Shown here: positions 28,575-38,305 of the stretch, one piece after another
Layout of the letters: each line of letters begins with the position of its first letter
Numbering within the stretch: position 1 is the stretch's first letter
Assembly: GCA_015063135.1 (NCBI GenBank)
Contig: SUTA01000006.1
Coordinates: forward strand, 47,529 to 111,528
Source of the DNA: Thermoplasmata archaeon
GTDB lineage: Archaea > Thermoplasmatota > Thermoplasmata > Methanomassiliicoccales > Methanomethylophilaceae
Length of the DNA: 64,000 bases
Reading direction: 5' to 3'
Position numbers and translations under genes: made by a program
The notes under the pieces: generated by a model
What the model was told of the DNA's origin: nothing
Database searches by the model: none
What the model saw: the letters and a program-made list of their open reading frames with translations, nothing else

Positions 28575-28832
28575 ATGAGTTCTGTAGTCAACGCGACCCA
28601 GTTCCGCAAGGACCTGTTCTCGATTCTCAATGACGTAGTAACCACCGATGAGAGGTTCACCGTGACCACGAAGAACGGGAACGCGGTGATAATGAGCGAG
28701 GACGCATTCAACGGCCTGATGGAGACCCTGTACATCCTCTCGGATCCAGAGATGATGGAATCCATCAGGGAAGCCGAGGAGACCCACGACGAAGCGGTGG
28801 ACTGGAGAATATGCATGAAAGATATCTTGTGA
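28575..28832 (+). CDS. Phd/YefM-family antitoxin
   Basis: 85 aa. The N-terminal half (NATQFRKDLFSILNDVV, VTTKNGNAVIMSEDAFNGLMETLYIL) is a typical YefM fold that binds DNA; the acidic C-terminus (EAEETHDEAVDW) wraps the toxin. It is leaderless or nearly so, with the operator touching the ATG, and overlaps the toxin gene by 22 nt. Ends in TGA. Confidence 0.88.
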   Translation: MSSVVNATQFRKDLFSILNDVVTTDERFTVTTKNGNAVIMSEDAFNGLMETLYILSDPEMMESIREAEETHDEAVDWRICMKDIL

Positions 28833-29104
28833 CCCTATCGAAAAGGGCGCAGAAGGACCAGATGGAATTCACCGATCCGCAGCGCAAGAAAATCACATCC
28901 ATGCTTATGAGAATGGAAACCGATCCGTTCTACCCGCCATGCGAGAAGCTGACGATGAACCTCTCCGAGAAATACTCCCGCCGCATCAGCATCCACGACA
29001 GAATAGTGTTCGAGATCAGGGAAGCCCCGGGGTATAAAGGGGAAGTCTACGTCCTTAGGCTGAGGGGCCATTACAAGGGGGTCCACTCGCTGCTCATACT
29101 CCGA
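28811..29104 (+). CDS. YoeB/RelE-type mRNA interferase toxin
   Basis: 97 aa ribosome-dependent RNase toxin. RRISIHDRIVFEI and VLRLRGHYKG carry the family's basic and His/Tyr catalytic residues. ATG 28811 lies inside the antitoxin gene, giving translational coupling. CGA at 29102-29104 is taken as the end (HSLLIL); TAA follows nine codons later at 29129-29131, giving 106 aa if CGA is arginine. Confidence 0.85.
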
Positions 29105-29158
29105 ATGGCACAGCGGCTCCAACCGTATTAACTACATGTACGGCGTTCATCTAGCTCA

Positions 29159-30181
29159 ATGAAGGTCAGACAAGCCATCGTCATGGTCGGGGGAAAGGGC
29201 ACCAGGCTGCTCCCCCTCACCGAGAACCACCCAAAGCCCATCCTCCCGGTGGCCGACAGGCCGTGCATCTGGTACCTGCTCAGGTCCCTCGCGCGCGCCG
29301 GCATCGAGGAGGTCATCCTCGCCTGCGGCTACAAGCCCGGCGCAATGGAGATACTCGGGGACGGCAGCGACCTCGGCATCAGGATCATCTACTCCTACGA
29401 GGAAGAGCCCCTGGGCACCGCCGGGGCGATGAAGCTCGCCGAGCCCAGGCTGGACGATGTGTTCGTGGCCGCCAACGGCGACGTGTTCGCCGACATCGAC
29501 GTCAAGGCCGAGATCGAGACCCACCTCTCCACCGAAGCTGACATCACCATAGCGCTGACACCCGTCGAGAACCCCTGCGAGTTCGGCATCGCCAGGGTCG
29601 ACGAGGAGCTCAGGATCACGGAGTTCAAAGAGAAGCCCCGCGAGGAGGAGGTCTTCTCAAACCTCATCAACGCCGGCGTCTACGTCCTGAACAAGGAAGT
29701 CCTCTCCCGTGTCCCCGAGAACAGCTTCTTCGACTTCTCCAAGGACCTGGTGCCCGTCATCATGGGCGAGGGCGGCAGAGTCCAGGGATACAGGCTCAGC
29801 GGCATCTGGATGGACGTGGGACGCCCCCACGACCTTCTGGGGGCCAACCTGTCCGTCGCGGACAACGAGATGAGGGGCTGGTCCGACGAGCATAAGGAAT
29901 CCAACAGGGTCTCGGGCCCGTTCTATGTCGGACCAGGATCCTCCGTGAAGGACTCCGATTGCACTTCCGCCGTGGTGCTCCACGGCTCCAAGGTCACCGG
30001 CTCCAAGCTCGAGAACGTCCTGGTCATGAAGAACTGCGTCGTCGAGGAGGCTGACCTCAAGAACACCATCCTCGGAGAAGGATGCATCGTCAGGAAGGGC
30101 GCAAGGATAACGAATGCCGTGCTGGCCGACGGGACCGTCGTTCGTAAGGGCAGGGACATCTACGGCGGAAGGACCGTCCGA
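29159..30181 (+). CDS. Sugar-nucleotide pyrophosphorylase (nucleotidyltransferase with left-handed beta-helix)
   Basis: 340 aa. It activates a sugar phosphate with an NTP for glycan synthesis; mannose-1-phosphate guanylyltransferase or GlmU-like activity is possible. The signature MVGGKGTRLLPLTENHPKP is at residues 9-27, GDVFADID holds a metal Asp, and hexapeptide-like repeats fill residues 250-330. It faces a glycosyltransferase tail to tail. The end is CGA 30179-30181 after GGRTV; otherwise the frame runs antisense for 442 codons to 31507. Confidence 0.85.
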
Positions 30182-31333
30182 TCGCTTCTTCGCGCGCTTC
30201 TTCTGGCGGGACCTCTTCTCCTCGATGGCGACCCTGTAGGCGTTCTCGTAGCCCTCCACGGACTTCTCCCTGGAGTTGGCCATGGCCGTCTCGTAAGAGG
30301 CGTCGATGACCGACTGAGGGGCATTGAGGCATTTCTTTATGGCCTCCACGCAGCCCTCGTCATCGTCGAAGAGGTATCCGTTCACGCCGTCGGTGACGAT
30401 CTCGGCGAACGCCCTGCCGTTGCGGCATGCCACCGGCTTCCCGGTTGCCATGCCCTCGAGTATCGTGAGTCCCTGGGTCTCGAACTTCGATGCCGAGATG
30501 ACCATGTCCCCCGCGTTGTAGATCTTGGGCAGCTCGTCGTTCGGGACGTACCCTGTGAACGTGACCCTGTCATCCAGCCCCAGCTCGGATACCAGGGCCT
30601 TCATGTCATCCATCGCCGGGCCCTTCCCGACCACCAGCAGCTTCGCGTCGACGTGCTGCATGGCGCGGATGACCATGTCGATGTTCTTCTCGTAGGAGAC
30701 GCGGCCCACGTGGACGACGACCTTGGAGTCCCCCAATCCGTAGCGCTCCCTGACCTCCTCGCATGGGATGCCGGGGCGGAACACGTCCGTCTTGGCTCCG
30801 GTGGGCACCGCGAGGAGATGCCTGCAGTGGGCGCCGTGGGCCTCCAGCTCCGCGCCTATGCACGCAGTGGGCGTGACGACCGCATCGAACCTCTTGAGTA
30901 TCTGCCTGAGGTAGATCCAGATCAGCTTCTGGCCGATCTCCGGGGGCATCTTGACCGGCATGTAGTACAGCGCCGCATCATCCACCATGGTGTGGAATGT
31001 CATGATGGTGGGTATCCCGAGGTCGCGCCCTATGAACAGCGCGCGGATGGCCATGGTGGCCACCCCGTGCACGTGGATGATGTCGGGCTTCAGCTTCTTC
31101 ATGAGGTTCATCTTGTCCGTCGGGAAGATCGGGACGTAGTAGCCCTCGTAGGAGCGGAACTTCACCGCCCTGAAGTAGTAGACGCCCTCCTGCCGCTTGT
31201 CGGGCTCGGGCTCCGGGGCGACGATGATGACCTCGTGCCCCCTCTCCTCCAAGGACTCCTTGATCGTGCATATGGAGGTCACGACCCCGTCGCATGTGGG
31301 GAAGTAGCTGTCGGTCATCATGACTATCCTCAT
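30182..31333 (-). CDS. GT4-family glycosyltransferase
   Basis: 383 aa GT-B enzyme, probably making a glycolipid or glycan. N-terminal IVMMTDSYFPTCDGV, the lipid/diglucosyl-type IPTIMTFHTMVDDA region, and the C-terminal nucleotide-sugar E-x7-E site KFETQGLTILEGMATGKPV are seen. ATG 31333 (MRIVMMTDS) is chosen over an upstream GC-rich frame. It ends at CGA (30182-30184) after KKRAKK, abutting the nucleotidyltransferase end; the frame would otherwise run 175 codons on. Confidence 0.88.
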
Positions 31334-31403
31334 GGGGCGCCTCCATCGGCCCTGCCGGGCCTGCGTAAAGAAAGTAAAAGGGGCCTGGGCCCCTGTGAGA
31401 GTT

Positions 31404-31679
31404 TCAGAGGTTGGTCGAGGACGTGCAGGACACGGTCTCGATGCCCTCGATGGAAGCCAGGGCCTCCTCGAGCTTGCTGCCGGCCATCTCATCGGAGTCG
31501 TCGATGACGAATCCGGCGTTGACCTTCATGAGGCCGAAGGCGACGGGCAGGATCTTGGTCTCCCCGTCCATGAGCTCGACGCCCGCGGGCAGGATGGTCG
31601 GGAGCTTCTTGATGACCGCGTCGAGGTCGACGTCGGTGCTCTCCGGCATGATGTCATACTGTGCGACGATCTTTCCCAT
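31404..31679 (-). CDS. Translation elongation factor aEF-1 beta
   Basis: 91 aa nucleotide-exchange factor for aEF-1 alpha. Its length and the pattern QYDIMPESTDVDLDAVIKKL, ILPVAFGLMKVNAGFVIDD and SLEEALASIEGIETVS fit the archaeal family. Ends in TGA. Just downstream of the zinc-ribbon gene, likely in one transcript. Confidence 0.92.
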   Translation of the reverse strand: MGKIVAQYDIMPESTDVDLDAVIKKLPTILPAGVELMDGETKILPVAFGLMKVNAGFVIDDSDEMAGSKLEEALASIEGIETVSCTSSTNL

Positions 31680-31688
31680 CAGAATCCC

Positions 31689-31856
31689 TCACGGTCCGAT
31701 GAATCCGCATTTCTTGCACTCGTAGCTGACGCCCTGGTCGCGGCACTGGTCGCACCTTCCGATCTCGGTGGCGCCGCACTTGGGGCACTTGAAGAACGTG
31801 TTGCCCTTTCCTACGAGCCTCTTGCCGCAGGAGGAGCAAATTTTGTCTGCTGCCAT
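31689..31856 (-). CDS. Small zinc-ribbon protein (HVO_2753-like)
   Basis: 55 aa with four CxxC pairs (CSSCG, CPKCG, CDQC, CKKCG), a double zinc ribbon as in the archaeal HVO_2753 family, and the closing FIGP. Such proteins are thought to bind RNA. ATG 31856 lies about 25 nt after a strong TATA box (TTTATATAA near 31875-31883 on this strand). Ends in TGA and precedes aEF-1 beta by 9 nt. Confidence 0.85.
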   Translation of the reverse strand: MAADKICSSCGKRLVGKGNTFFKCPKCGATEIGRCDQCRDQGVSYECKKCGFIGP

Positions 31857-31946
31857 ACGCGAGCGATTAAAGTCCTTATATAAAAAAGGTTGCGATTGGC
31901 GCTAGGGTTATTAAAAAGCGTCGCGATTGCCCCGCGGTGACCCCGG

Positions 31947-32819
31947 ATGAGGATGCAAGCCGACTGCGTTCCGTGCCTGATGAGGCGCATTCTGTTCCAG
32001 GCCAGGCTCTCCGAGGGGTCCGACGATGCGGAGATAATGGCCAGGTGCCTGAGGGTCTTCGCGGACGAGTTCCAACCAGGGCTGAAGTCTGTGGACGTCG
32101 CTTCGAAGGTCCATGCCGAATGCTACGCCGCCCTGGGGAACGACGACCCGTACCGCGAGCTGAAGGTCCTCTCGGACGAGGTGGCCTCCGGGCTGCTCCC
32201 GCTGGCGGAGGAGATGGTATCCGGTTCGGAGGACCCGTTCCACACCGCGCTGGCGGTCAGCGCCGCCGGGAACATCATGGACTTCGGCTCCGGGATCGCC
32301 ATAGACCACCCAGATTCCTTCTCTGACATGTTCAGGGACCTCGCCGCGCAGGGCTTCGGCCTCGACCACACGGAGAAGCTTAGGGAGATCCTGGAGAGGG
32401 ACGGCCCGGTGGTGTACATCTTCGACAACTGCGGTGAGTGCCAGATGGACAAGCTGGTGATCCGCGTCCTCCGCGGCATGGGCAAGGAGGTCATCGGGGT
32501 GGTCAGGGAGCTGCCCATCCTCAACGACGTGTCGCTCAAGGACGTGGAGCGGGCGGGGCTGGACCGCGAGCTCGATGCCGTCCGCGGGACCGGCGCGTTC
32601 TACGTCGGCATCGACCCGAGCAGGATCCCTGAAGAGCTGAAGAACGACATAGCCAGATCGTGCGTCGTCATAGCGAAGGGCATGGGCAACTACGAGTCCC
32701 TCTCGGACGAGCCGCTGCCCGTGCCGATGGCCCACATCCTCAGGGCGAAATGCGTCCCGGTGGCGGATTCCATAGGCGTCCCGGTGGGGACCAATGTCGT
32801 CCTCGTCAGGGAGCCCCGA
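31947..32819 (+). CDS. DUF89 (ARMT1-like) metal-dependent phosphatase
   Basis: 290 aa. The N-terminal MQADCVPCLMRRILFQA and the core VYIFDNCGECQMDKLVI with metal-binding Asp/Asn are diagnostic of DUF89, whose members dephosphorylate damaged or overflow metabolites. KGMGNYESL is another family marker. ATG 31947. The end is set at CGA 32817-32819 (VLVREP); six codons later there is a TAG. Confidence 0.88.
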
Positions 32820-32872
32820 AACCGAGCGTTCGCGCGCTAGTTAGAAATAGAAGACCGTACACTCTTATAGGT

Positions 32873-33814
32873 ATGGGAAGGAACGAGCTTATCAACACCA
32901 CCCGTGCCATACTGGCTAAGGCGGGGTTCGACGTTTCCGCGGCGCTTGCCATGCGCGGGATCTGCTTCGACGTGGTGGCGAGGCTCGACCAGAAGGTCCT
33001 CATCATCAAGGTCCTGAGCAACATAGACGCCCTGTCCAAGGACAACGCCGAGGAGATGAAGGCGCTGGCCGAGGCACTGAGCGCGGTGCCGATAGTCATC
33101 GGCGAGCGTTCCAGCTCCGGGGCGCTGGAGCCCGGGATCGTCTATTCCAGGTTCAACATCTCCATAGTCTCCAACGAGACGCTGGCGGACCTACTCCTTG
33201 AGGATGCTCCGCCGTTCATCTTCGCCGCGCCCGGTGGCCTCTATGTGAGGATGGATTCCGAGCTGCTCAAGGCCGTCCGCGAGGAGAGGGGCATAAGCCT
33301 CGGCGCACTGGCAGAGACCGCAGGGGTGTCCAGGCGCACCATCCAGATGTACGAGGCGGGCATGGGTGCCATGATTGACGCCGCCCTCAGGATCGAGGAG
33401 TACCTCGGCCTGCCCGTGATAGACCCCATCGACCCGTTCACGTTCAGGAGCGAGGACCGCGCGCTGGAGCCGAGGGAGGTCCCGTCACTGGAGTCCTACG
33501 CGCTGCAGCAGCTGAGCGCCATGGGATTCTCCGTGAGGCCTGTGACCAAGAGCCCCTTCGAGGCCGTCGCCAGGGACGGGCAGTCCATGATGCTCACGGG
33601 CCTCAGCCCCGACGACGAGAAGGTCGTCCAGAGGGCCATGGTCGCATCCGACATCTCCAACATCATGGGGAGGTTCTCCGTGATCATCGTGGAGAAGAAG
33701 CACGACCGCGACAACATCGACTCCACGGCCGTTGTATCCCACCAGGAGCTGGAGAAGATGGAGGAGCCCTCGGAGCTGACGGACCTCGTCGCGTCCAGGG
33801 GGACCAAGAAGTGA
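32873..33814 (+). CDS. HTH-type archaeal transcriptional regulator (COG1395-like)
   Basis: 313 aa. The N-terminal third is a nuclease-like or sensory domain (DVVARLDQKVLIIKVLSNI); an XRE helix-turn-helix follows near residue 135 (GISLGALAETAGVSRRTIQMYE), then a C-terminal region. This layout is that of the conserved archaeal putative regulator family COG1395. ATG 32873; TGA overlaps the next GTG start (GTGA). Confidence 0.85.
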   Translation: MGRNELINTTRAILAKAGFDVSAALAMRGICFDVVARLDQKVLIIKVLSNIDALSKDNAEEMKALAEALSAVPIVIGERSSSGALEPGIVYSRFNISIVSNETLADLLLEDAPPFIFAAPGGLYVRMDSELLKAVREERGISLGALAETAGVSRRTIQMYEAGMGAMIDAALRIEEYLGLPVIDPIDPFTFRSEDRALEPREVPSLESYALQQLSAMGFSVRPVTKSPFEAVARDGQSMMLTGLSPDDEKVVQRAMVASDISNIMGRFSVIIVEKKHDRDNIDSTAVVSHQELEKMEEPSELTDLVASRGTKK

Positions 33815-34419
33815 TCTCCCTCCAGGTGGACGGGTGCTCCGTCGACATCATCCCCGTGGTAAACGGCCTCGTATCGGAGGCCGACAGGGTCATGTCCGAG
33901 TTCTCGGAGCATGATGCATACGCCGCATCCCTCGGCATCGAGGGCGTGCAGACCATCAAGAACCGCGCCAACATCGACGATATGTTCGACGTCAGCGAGC
34001 TGGACCTGGTGTACGCCAGGATCCTGCAGGGCTACGGCGAGGTGGAGTTCCCGTCCCCCGCGATGTGCGCTTTCATAGACAAGGTGAAGGAGCTGGGGAA
34101 GAACGTCATTCCTCTGGACATGAACGACGACGACTTCACCACGCTGTACTGCGACACCATCAGCGCGTTCGAGTTCACCAACGAGCACCGCCTGGCCAAG
34201 AAGGGCCTCAAGAACAGGTTCTCGGCGGAATCCCCGGAGGAGTTCGCATTGGAGTGGGACGCCTTCGTCAACGGGAAATCGAAGGGGCAGGCGAGGATAT
34301 GCCGGAAGCGCGAGGAGTACATGGCCGCCCAGATCAGGGACATAGCGAGGTTCAGGAAGAGCCTCCTCGCGGTGATAGAGATAGAGAGGGCGGAGGGCGT
34401 CGCGCGCCTCCTGGAGCGA
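33811..34419 (+). CDS. Conserved hypothetical protein
   Basis: 202 aa, GTG start overlapping the regulator's TGA. Alternating helices with MFDVSELDLVYARILQGYGEVEFPSPAM and a basic C-terminal half (KGQARICRKREEYMAAQIRDIARFRK); a distant TraB-like resemblance is possible but not secure. Ends at CGA 34417-34419 (ARLLE), 4 nt before the next ATG; read-through would carry the frame 368 codons through the protease gene. Operon member. Confidence 0.7.
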
Positions 34420-34423
34420 TCCC

Positions 34424-35536
34424 ATGGCATGCGGCGAATGCGAATCGCAGAGGGCCAGGGGGCACCGCTTTTGCGGGAACTGCGGCGCGGAGCTCTCGTG
34501 CCCGAGGTGCGAGGAGTACCGCGGCAGGGGCGCCGTGTTCTGCGGCGAATGCGGGAGGCGCCTGGCGCAGGACCCCGCTCCCCCGGCGAGGAAGAACCTG
34601 ATGTACTACCTCGACGCGGCCGTGATGCTCGTTCTGCCGTTCATGCTCATACTCCTGGCGATCGAGGCCGCCGGGATGGTGCTGAACTTCGGGAGCACAT
34701 GGTCGTTCCTCGAGGACTACAAGAGCACCTTCTTCCTGCTGCTCCCGCTGGTGACGCCCATCGCCACCTTCGAGGGCCCGGTGCTCCAAGCGTATTGGGC
34801 GATCATCGTCCCCGTGATACTCGCATGCATAGCATTGGTCCTCTATCAATCCAGGGACATGTTCAGGGTCAGGTCCCTGGAAGAGGTCCCCTCCAAGGCG
34901 GAGCCCACCCCCATGTACTGGGTGTGCCTGCTGTTCGGGTCCGTGGTCATCCTGGAGCTGATAATCATGTTCATCCAGACCGCCCTGGGCCTCCCCATCG
35001 AAACCCCGGAGTGGATCGACGAGATGACGCTCCCCGAGATGGTCTTCGAGTTCGCCGACGCGGCCGTCTGGGAGGAGATCGTCTCCCGCGCCCTGCCGAT
35101 GGGCATCCCGATGGTGACCGTGGCGTTCTACTGCACCATGAAGCTGGACTCCGCGAAGTACATACTGGGAGGGTTCGGGCTCTCCAAGGTCTCGGTGATC
35201 CTCATAGTGGTCACCGCGGTGGTTTTCGGCCTGGCCCATCTGGACTCCTGGAACGCCGCCAAGGTGATCCCCACGATCCTGGGCGGCCTGGCCATGGGCT
35301 ACCTGTACGCCAGGTTCGGCATACACGCATCGATCCTCTACCACTTCATCACCGACTACATGGTCGTGGCGACGAGGACGGCCGGGGAGGTGGCGGTGAG
35401 CCTCACCTACCTGTGCATACTGGCGATAAGCCTGGCGTGCGTCGCCTCGGTCCTGCTGAGGACCTGGAAGGCCGTACATCAGGTCAAGGACCTCCCCCTG
35501 ACGGAGTTCGAGGAGTCAGCTGATCCTGGAGAGCGA
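34424..35536 (+). CDS. CPBP-family intramembrane protease with N-terminal zinc ribbons
   Basis: 370 aa. Two zinc-ribbon pairs (CGECES, CGNCG, CPRCEE, CGECGR) occupy residues 1-48, then about seven membrane helices. The CPBP (Abi/CaaX-like) motifs are EEIVSRALPMG (Glu-Glu), FGLAHLD (His) and ILYHFITDY (His/Asn region). The end at CGA 35534-35536 overlaps the converging gene by 21 nt; read-through would add 377 antisense codons. Substrate unknown. Confidence 0.82.
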
Positions 35537-36262
35537 TTCCTGCGCCGACTCGAAGTTCCTGGACTCGATGACCAGGTTGCAGCTGAGGGCCTCGAGCCTC
35601 GGGAGGTGCCTCTCGAAATCGATGTTCCCGTCGCCGATGGTGAGGTGCTCGTCCGCCATCCCGCGGTTGTCGTGGATGTGGACGTTGGTGACGCGGTCGC
35701 CCAGCAGATCGAACATCGCGTCTATCTGGCCGGCGGTGTTGGCATGGCCGATGTCGAAGCAGACGCCCAGGTCGGTCCCCTCGATCATGCGAGCGAGGTC
35801 CTCCGCCCTGCGGCAGAGCATGAACGGCAGCTCGGGCATGTTCTCGATGCCCACGGTGACCCCGTACTCCTTCGCGGCGGCGTCGATGTCGCGCATGGAC
35901 TCCCTCGCGATCTCGGCCCCGCGGTCCTGCAGCCCGCCCACCGCCAGGGGCGATGTCCCCGGGTGAACGGTGACGTGCGGGATGTCCAGGTCGGAGGCGG
36001 CCTTGATGACCGACACCAGCTCCCTGATGGAGGCCTCCCTCATCACCGGGCTGAACGCGGCGGGGTTGGCCTCGCAGAACGGAGCATGCACCTGATAGGA
36101 CAGATCGTAGCACGGCAGCAGCTCGGCGAACTCCTCGAAGTTGTAGATGATGTTGTGATCGGCCTCGGAGACGATCTCCCAGAGCTCGAACTCGCCGACT
36201 ATGCGGTCCAGCCAGTCCTTCGGGGGGTCGCGGCTGAAGTGGGTGCAGGAAATCCCCATCAT
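35516..36262 (-). CDS. Sugar phosphate isomerase/endonuclease IV-like TIM barrel
   Basis: 248 aa AP_endonuc_2 fold. Metal-ligand segments HVTVHPGTSP, VGIENMPELPF, DIGHANTAGQ and HIHDNRGMADEHL are clear. Family members are sugar isomerases or AP endonucleases; which applies here is open. ATG 36262 overlaps the upstream TGA as ATGA. Ends in TGA at 35516. Confidence 0.82.
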   Translation of the reverse strand: MMGISCTHFSRDPPKDWLDRIVGEFELWEIVSEADHNIIYNFEEFAELLPCYDLSYQVHAPFCEANPAAFSPVMREASIRELVSVIKAASDLDIPHVTVHPGTSPLAVGGLQDRGAEIARESMRDIDAAAKEYGVTVGIENMPELPFMLCRRAEDLARMIEGTDLGVCFDIGHANTAGQIDAMFDLLGDRVTNVHIHDNRGMADEHLTIGDGNIDFERHLPRLEALSCNLVIESRNFESAQESLSRIS

Positions 36263-36648
36263 GAGGGGTGCACCTCCTCCCCGTCGACGGTGACCGGCGC
36301 CAGCCTGTCGATGAGCGCCTGGATGTCGTCATCGCGTATCATGACCTCGATGGCCCCGAGGACCGGGTTCCTGTCGGCGAAGGACACCTTCCCGACCGTG
36401 GCCACCTGCTTGTTGAGGTTCATCCACGTGGCGTTACCGCGCATGTTCCTGATGAGGACGGAGCGCGTGGCGTCCAGTATCCTCTGGTTCCTGATCAGGC
36501 GGTGGAAGCGGTCCAGGGAGGCCGCTCCGGAGAGCATCCCGTCCTCCAAGGACAGCTCCGCATCGGGGAATATCGAGAGGACCGCTCCGCGGACCTTCCC
36601 CTCGTCCTCGCTCGGGTTCACGGGGCATCTGACCGTCACTTCTGCCAT
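36259..36648 (-). CDS. UPF0201/COG1325 RNA-binding family protein
   Basis: 129 aa. It begins MAEVTVRCPVNPSEDEGKV and has ILDATRSVLIRNMRGN, matching the archaeal COG1325 family thought to bind RNA near exosome genes. Ends in TGA overlapping the TIM-barrel ATG, so the two are co-translated. Divergent from DP1. Confidence 0.78.
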   Translation of the reverse strand: MAEVTVRCPVNPSEDEGKVRGAVLSIFPDAELSLEDGMLSGAASLDRFHRLIRNQRILDATRSVLIRNMRGNATWMNLNKQVATVGKVSFADRNPVLGAIEVMIRDDDIQALIDRLAPVTVDGEEVHPS

Positions 36649-36753
36649 GCTGGAGCGACTGGATTAGGCATAAAAAACGGTTTCGGGGAGCGGACCGCCC
36701 CGCTGGAGGAGCCCGACCGAGAATGCTTTAACCTAGGATGCATGGGGGTTCCC

Positions 36754-38193
36754 ATGAAGGCGGAGATACTGTCGCAGGCGGCTAGCAGGGGGATATTCTT
36801 CTCCCCCGACGCCATGGAGATGATACTCTCCAACAACGACCCGATCGCCTTCAGCAACACAGTCTTCGCGAACCTCGCCAGGAACATGGCCTTCGTCGAT
36901 AAACAGGCCATAATGGACTGCATAGCCGGCGACGCGGTCCTCCACGTGTCCGAGCCCGACGTGAAGCAGCACAACAAGTTCACCCCCGACATCCACGTGA
37001 TGAAGGGCACGGACGTCACCGGCGAGTCCACCTGCGAGGGCAAGATCAACGACTTCGCCCAGTACTTTCAGAGCAGGTACGTCTCTCTGAGGAGGCTCAT
37101 AGAGAAGCGCTCCGACTTCGGCGGCCGCGCCATGGACATCTCCAGGGCCAGGGAGCTGGACAGGGAGACCCGCATCATCGGGATAGTCTATGAGAAGAGC
37201 ACCACCAAGAACGGCCACACCATGCTCACGCTCGAGGACCCCACCGGCACCATGAAGGTGCTGATCAGCAAGGACTCGGACATCAGCGGCACCACCTTCG
37301 TCGAGGACGAGGTGGTCGGGATCGTGGTCAGGCCGAACACCCAGAGGACGCTGTTCATCGCCCAGCAGGTCTACCGCCCCGACATACCCAAGAAGAACGC
37401 CTGGGAGCCCTCGGACTCCGTATCCAAGATAGCCTTCCTGTCCGACGTCCACGTCGGGAGCACCACGTTCCTGGAGGACGACTGGAAGAGGATGGTCAAG
37501 TGGCTCAAGGACAACTCCGTGAAGCAGGAGATCAACTACATCGTCTTCCCCGGCGACGTGGTCGACGGGATCGGCGTGTTCCCCGACCAGGACAAGGAGC
37601 TCGTGATCAACGACATCTTCGACCAGTACGACAAGCTGGCCGACTACCTGAAGGACATCCCCGACCACATCAAGATGGTCATCCACCCGGGCAACCACGA
37701 CGCCGCCCGCCTGGCGGAGCCACAGCCCGCGCTCAACCCCAAGTTCACCAAGGCCTTCGACTCCAACATCCTGATGGTCGGCAACCCGATCTACCTGGAG
37801 GTCGAGGGCAGGAAGGTCCTGACCTACCACGGGAAGAGCATGGACGACTGGATCGCCGCGGTGCAGAACCTGACGTACGACAGGCCCCTGGACGTCATGA
37901 AGGAGATGTGCGCCAGGCGCCACCTGGCCCCGATCTACGGCCAGAGGAACGCCCTCGCCCCCGAGAAGAAGGACTACCTGGTCATAGACACCATCCCGGA
38001 CATCTTCGTCTCCGGCCACGTCCACGGGGTGGGCCAGAGCATCTACAACGGAGTCAGGCTCATCAACGCGTCCACCTGGCAGGACCAGACCGAGTACCAG
38101 AGGATGCACAACTTCAACCCCGACCCGGGGATAATGCCGACGGTGGATCTCGCCACCGGCAGGATCGAGATGCATGACTTCCACAAGGGTCGA
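36754..38193 (+). CDS. polB: DNA polymerase D small subunit (DP1), 3'-5' exonuclease
   Basis: 479 aa. An OB-fold region (residues 140-210) precedes a calcineurin-like phosphoesterase with FLSDVHVGS, VFPGDVVDGIG, HPGNHDAAR and VSGHVHGVG, the intact metal motifs of the proofreading nuclease. Pairs with DP2 elsewhere. TTTAACC near 36727 gives a leaderless start at ATG 36754. The end is CGA 38191-38193 after HDFHKG; read-through would translate A/T-rich tandem repeats. I found no other in-frame CGA in its 479 codons. Confidence 0.93.
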
Positions 38194-38287
38194 TTACCCC
38201 TTATGAAAATGCAAATTACTTCTAATTACCCCCTTATAAAAGTGCAAATTTTTTCTTGATATCCCCTGATAAAAATGTTATATATTC
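38194..38287 (+). promoter_or_regulatory. About 33-bp tandem repeats and TATA box before the AAA gene
   Basis: Three imperfect copies begin near 38194 (TTACCCCTTATGAAAATGCA), 38226 (TTACCCCCTTATAAAAGTGC) and 38260 (TATCCCCTGATAAAAATG). Spacing is 32-34 bp, three helical turns, so a protein would see them on one face. A TATA box TTATATATTC (38278-38287) follows, 24 nt from the GTG start. Confidence 0.6.
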
Positions 38288-38305
38288 ATACTGGCTATTA
38301 TCCAT

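Noticed and set aside
29159..31507. A 782-aa nucleotidyltransferase and a 611-aa glycosyltransferase overlapping antisense
   Set aside because: Each homology ends at 30179-30184, and the rest is the shadow of the other gene.
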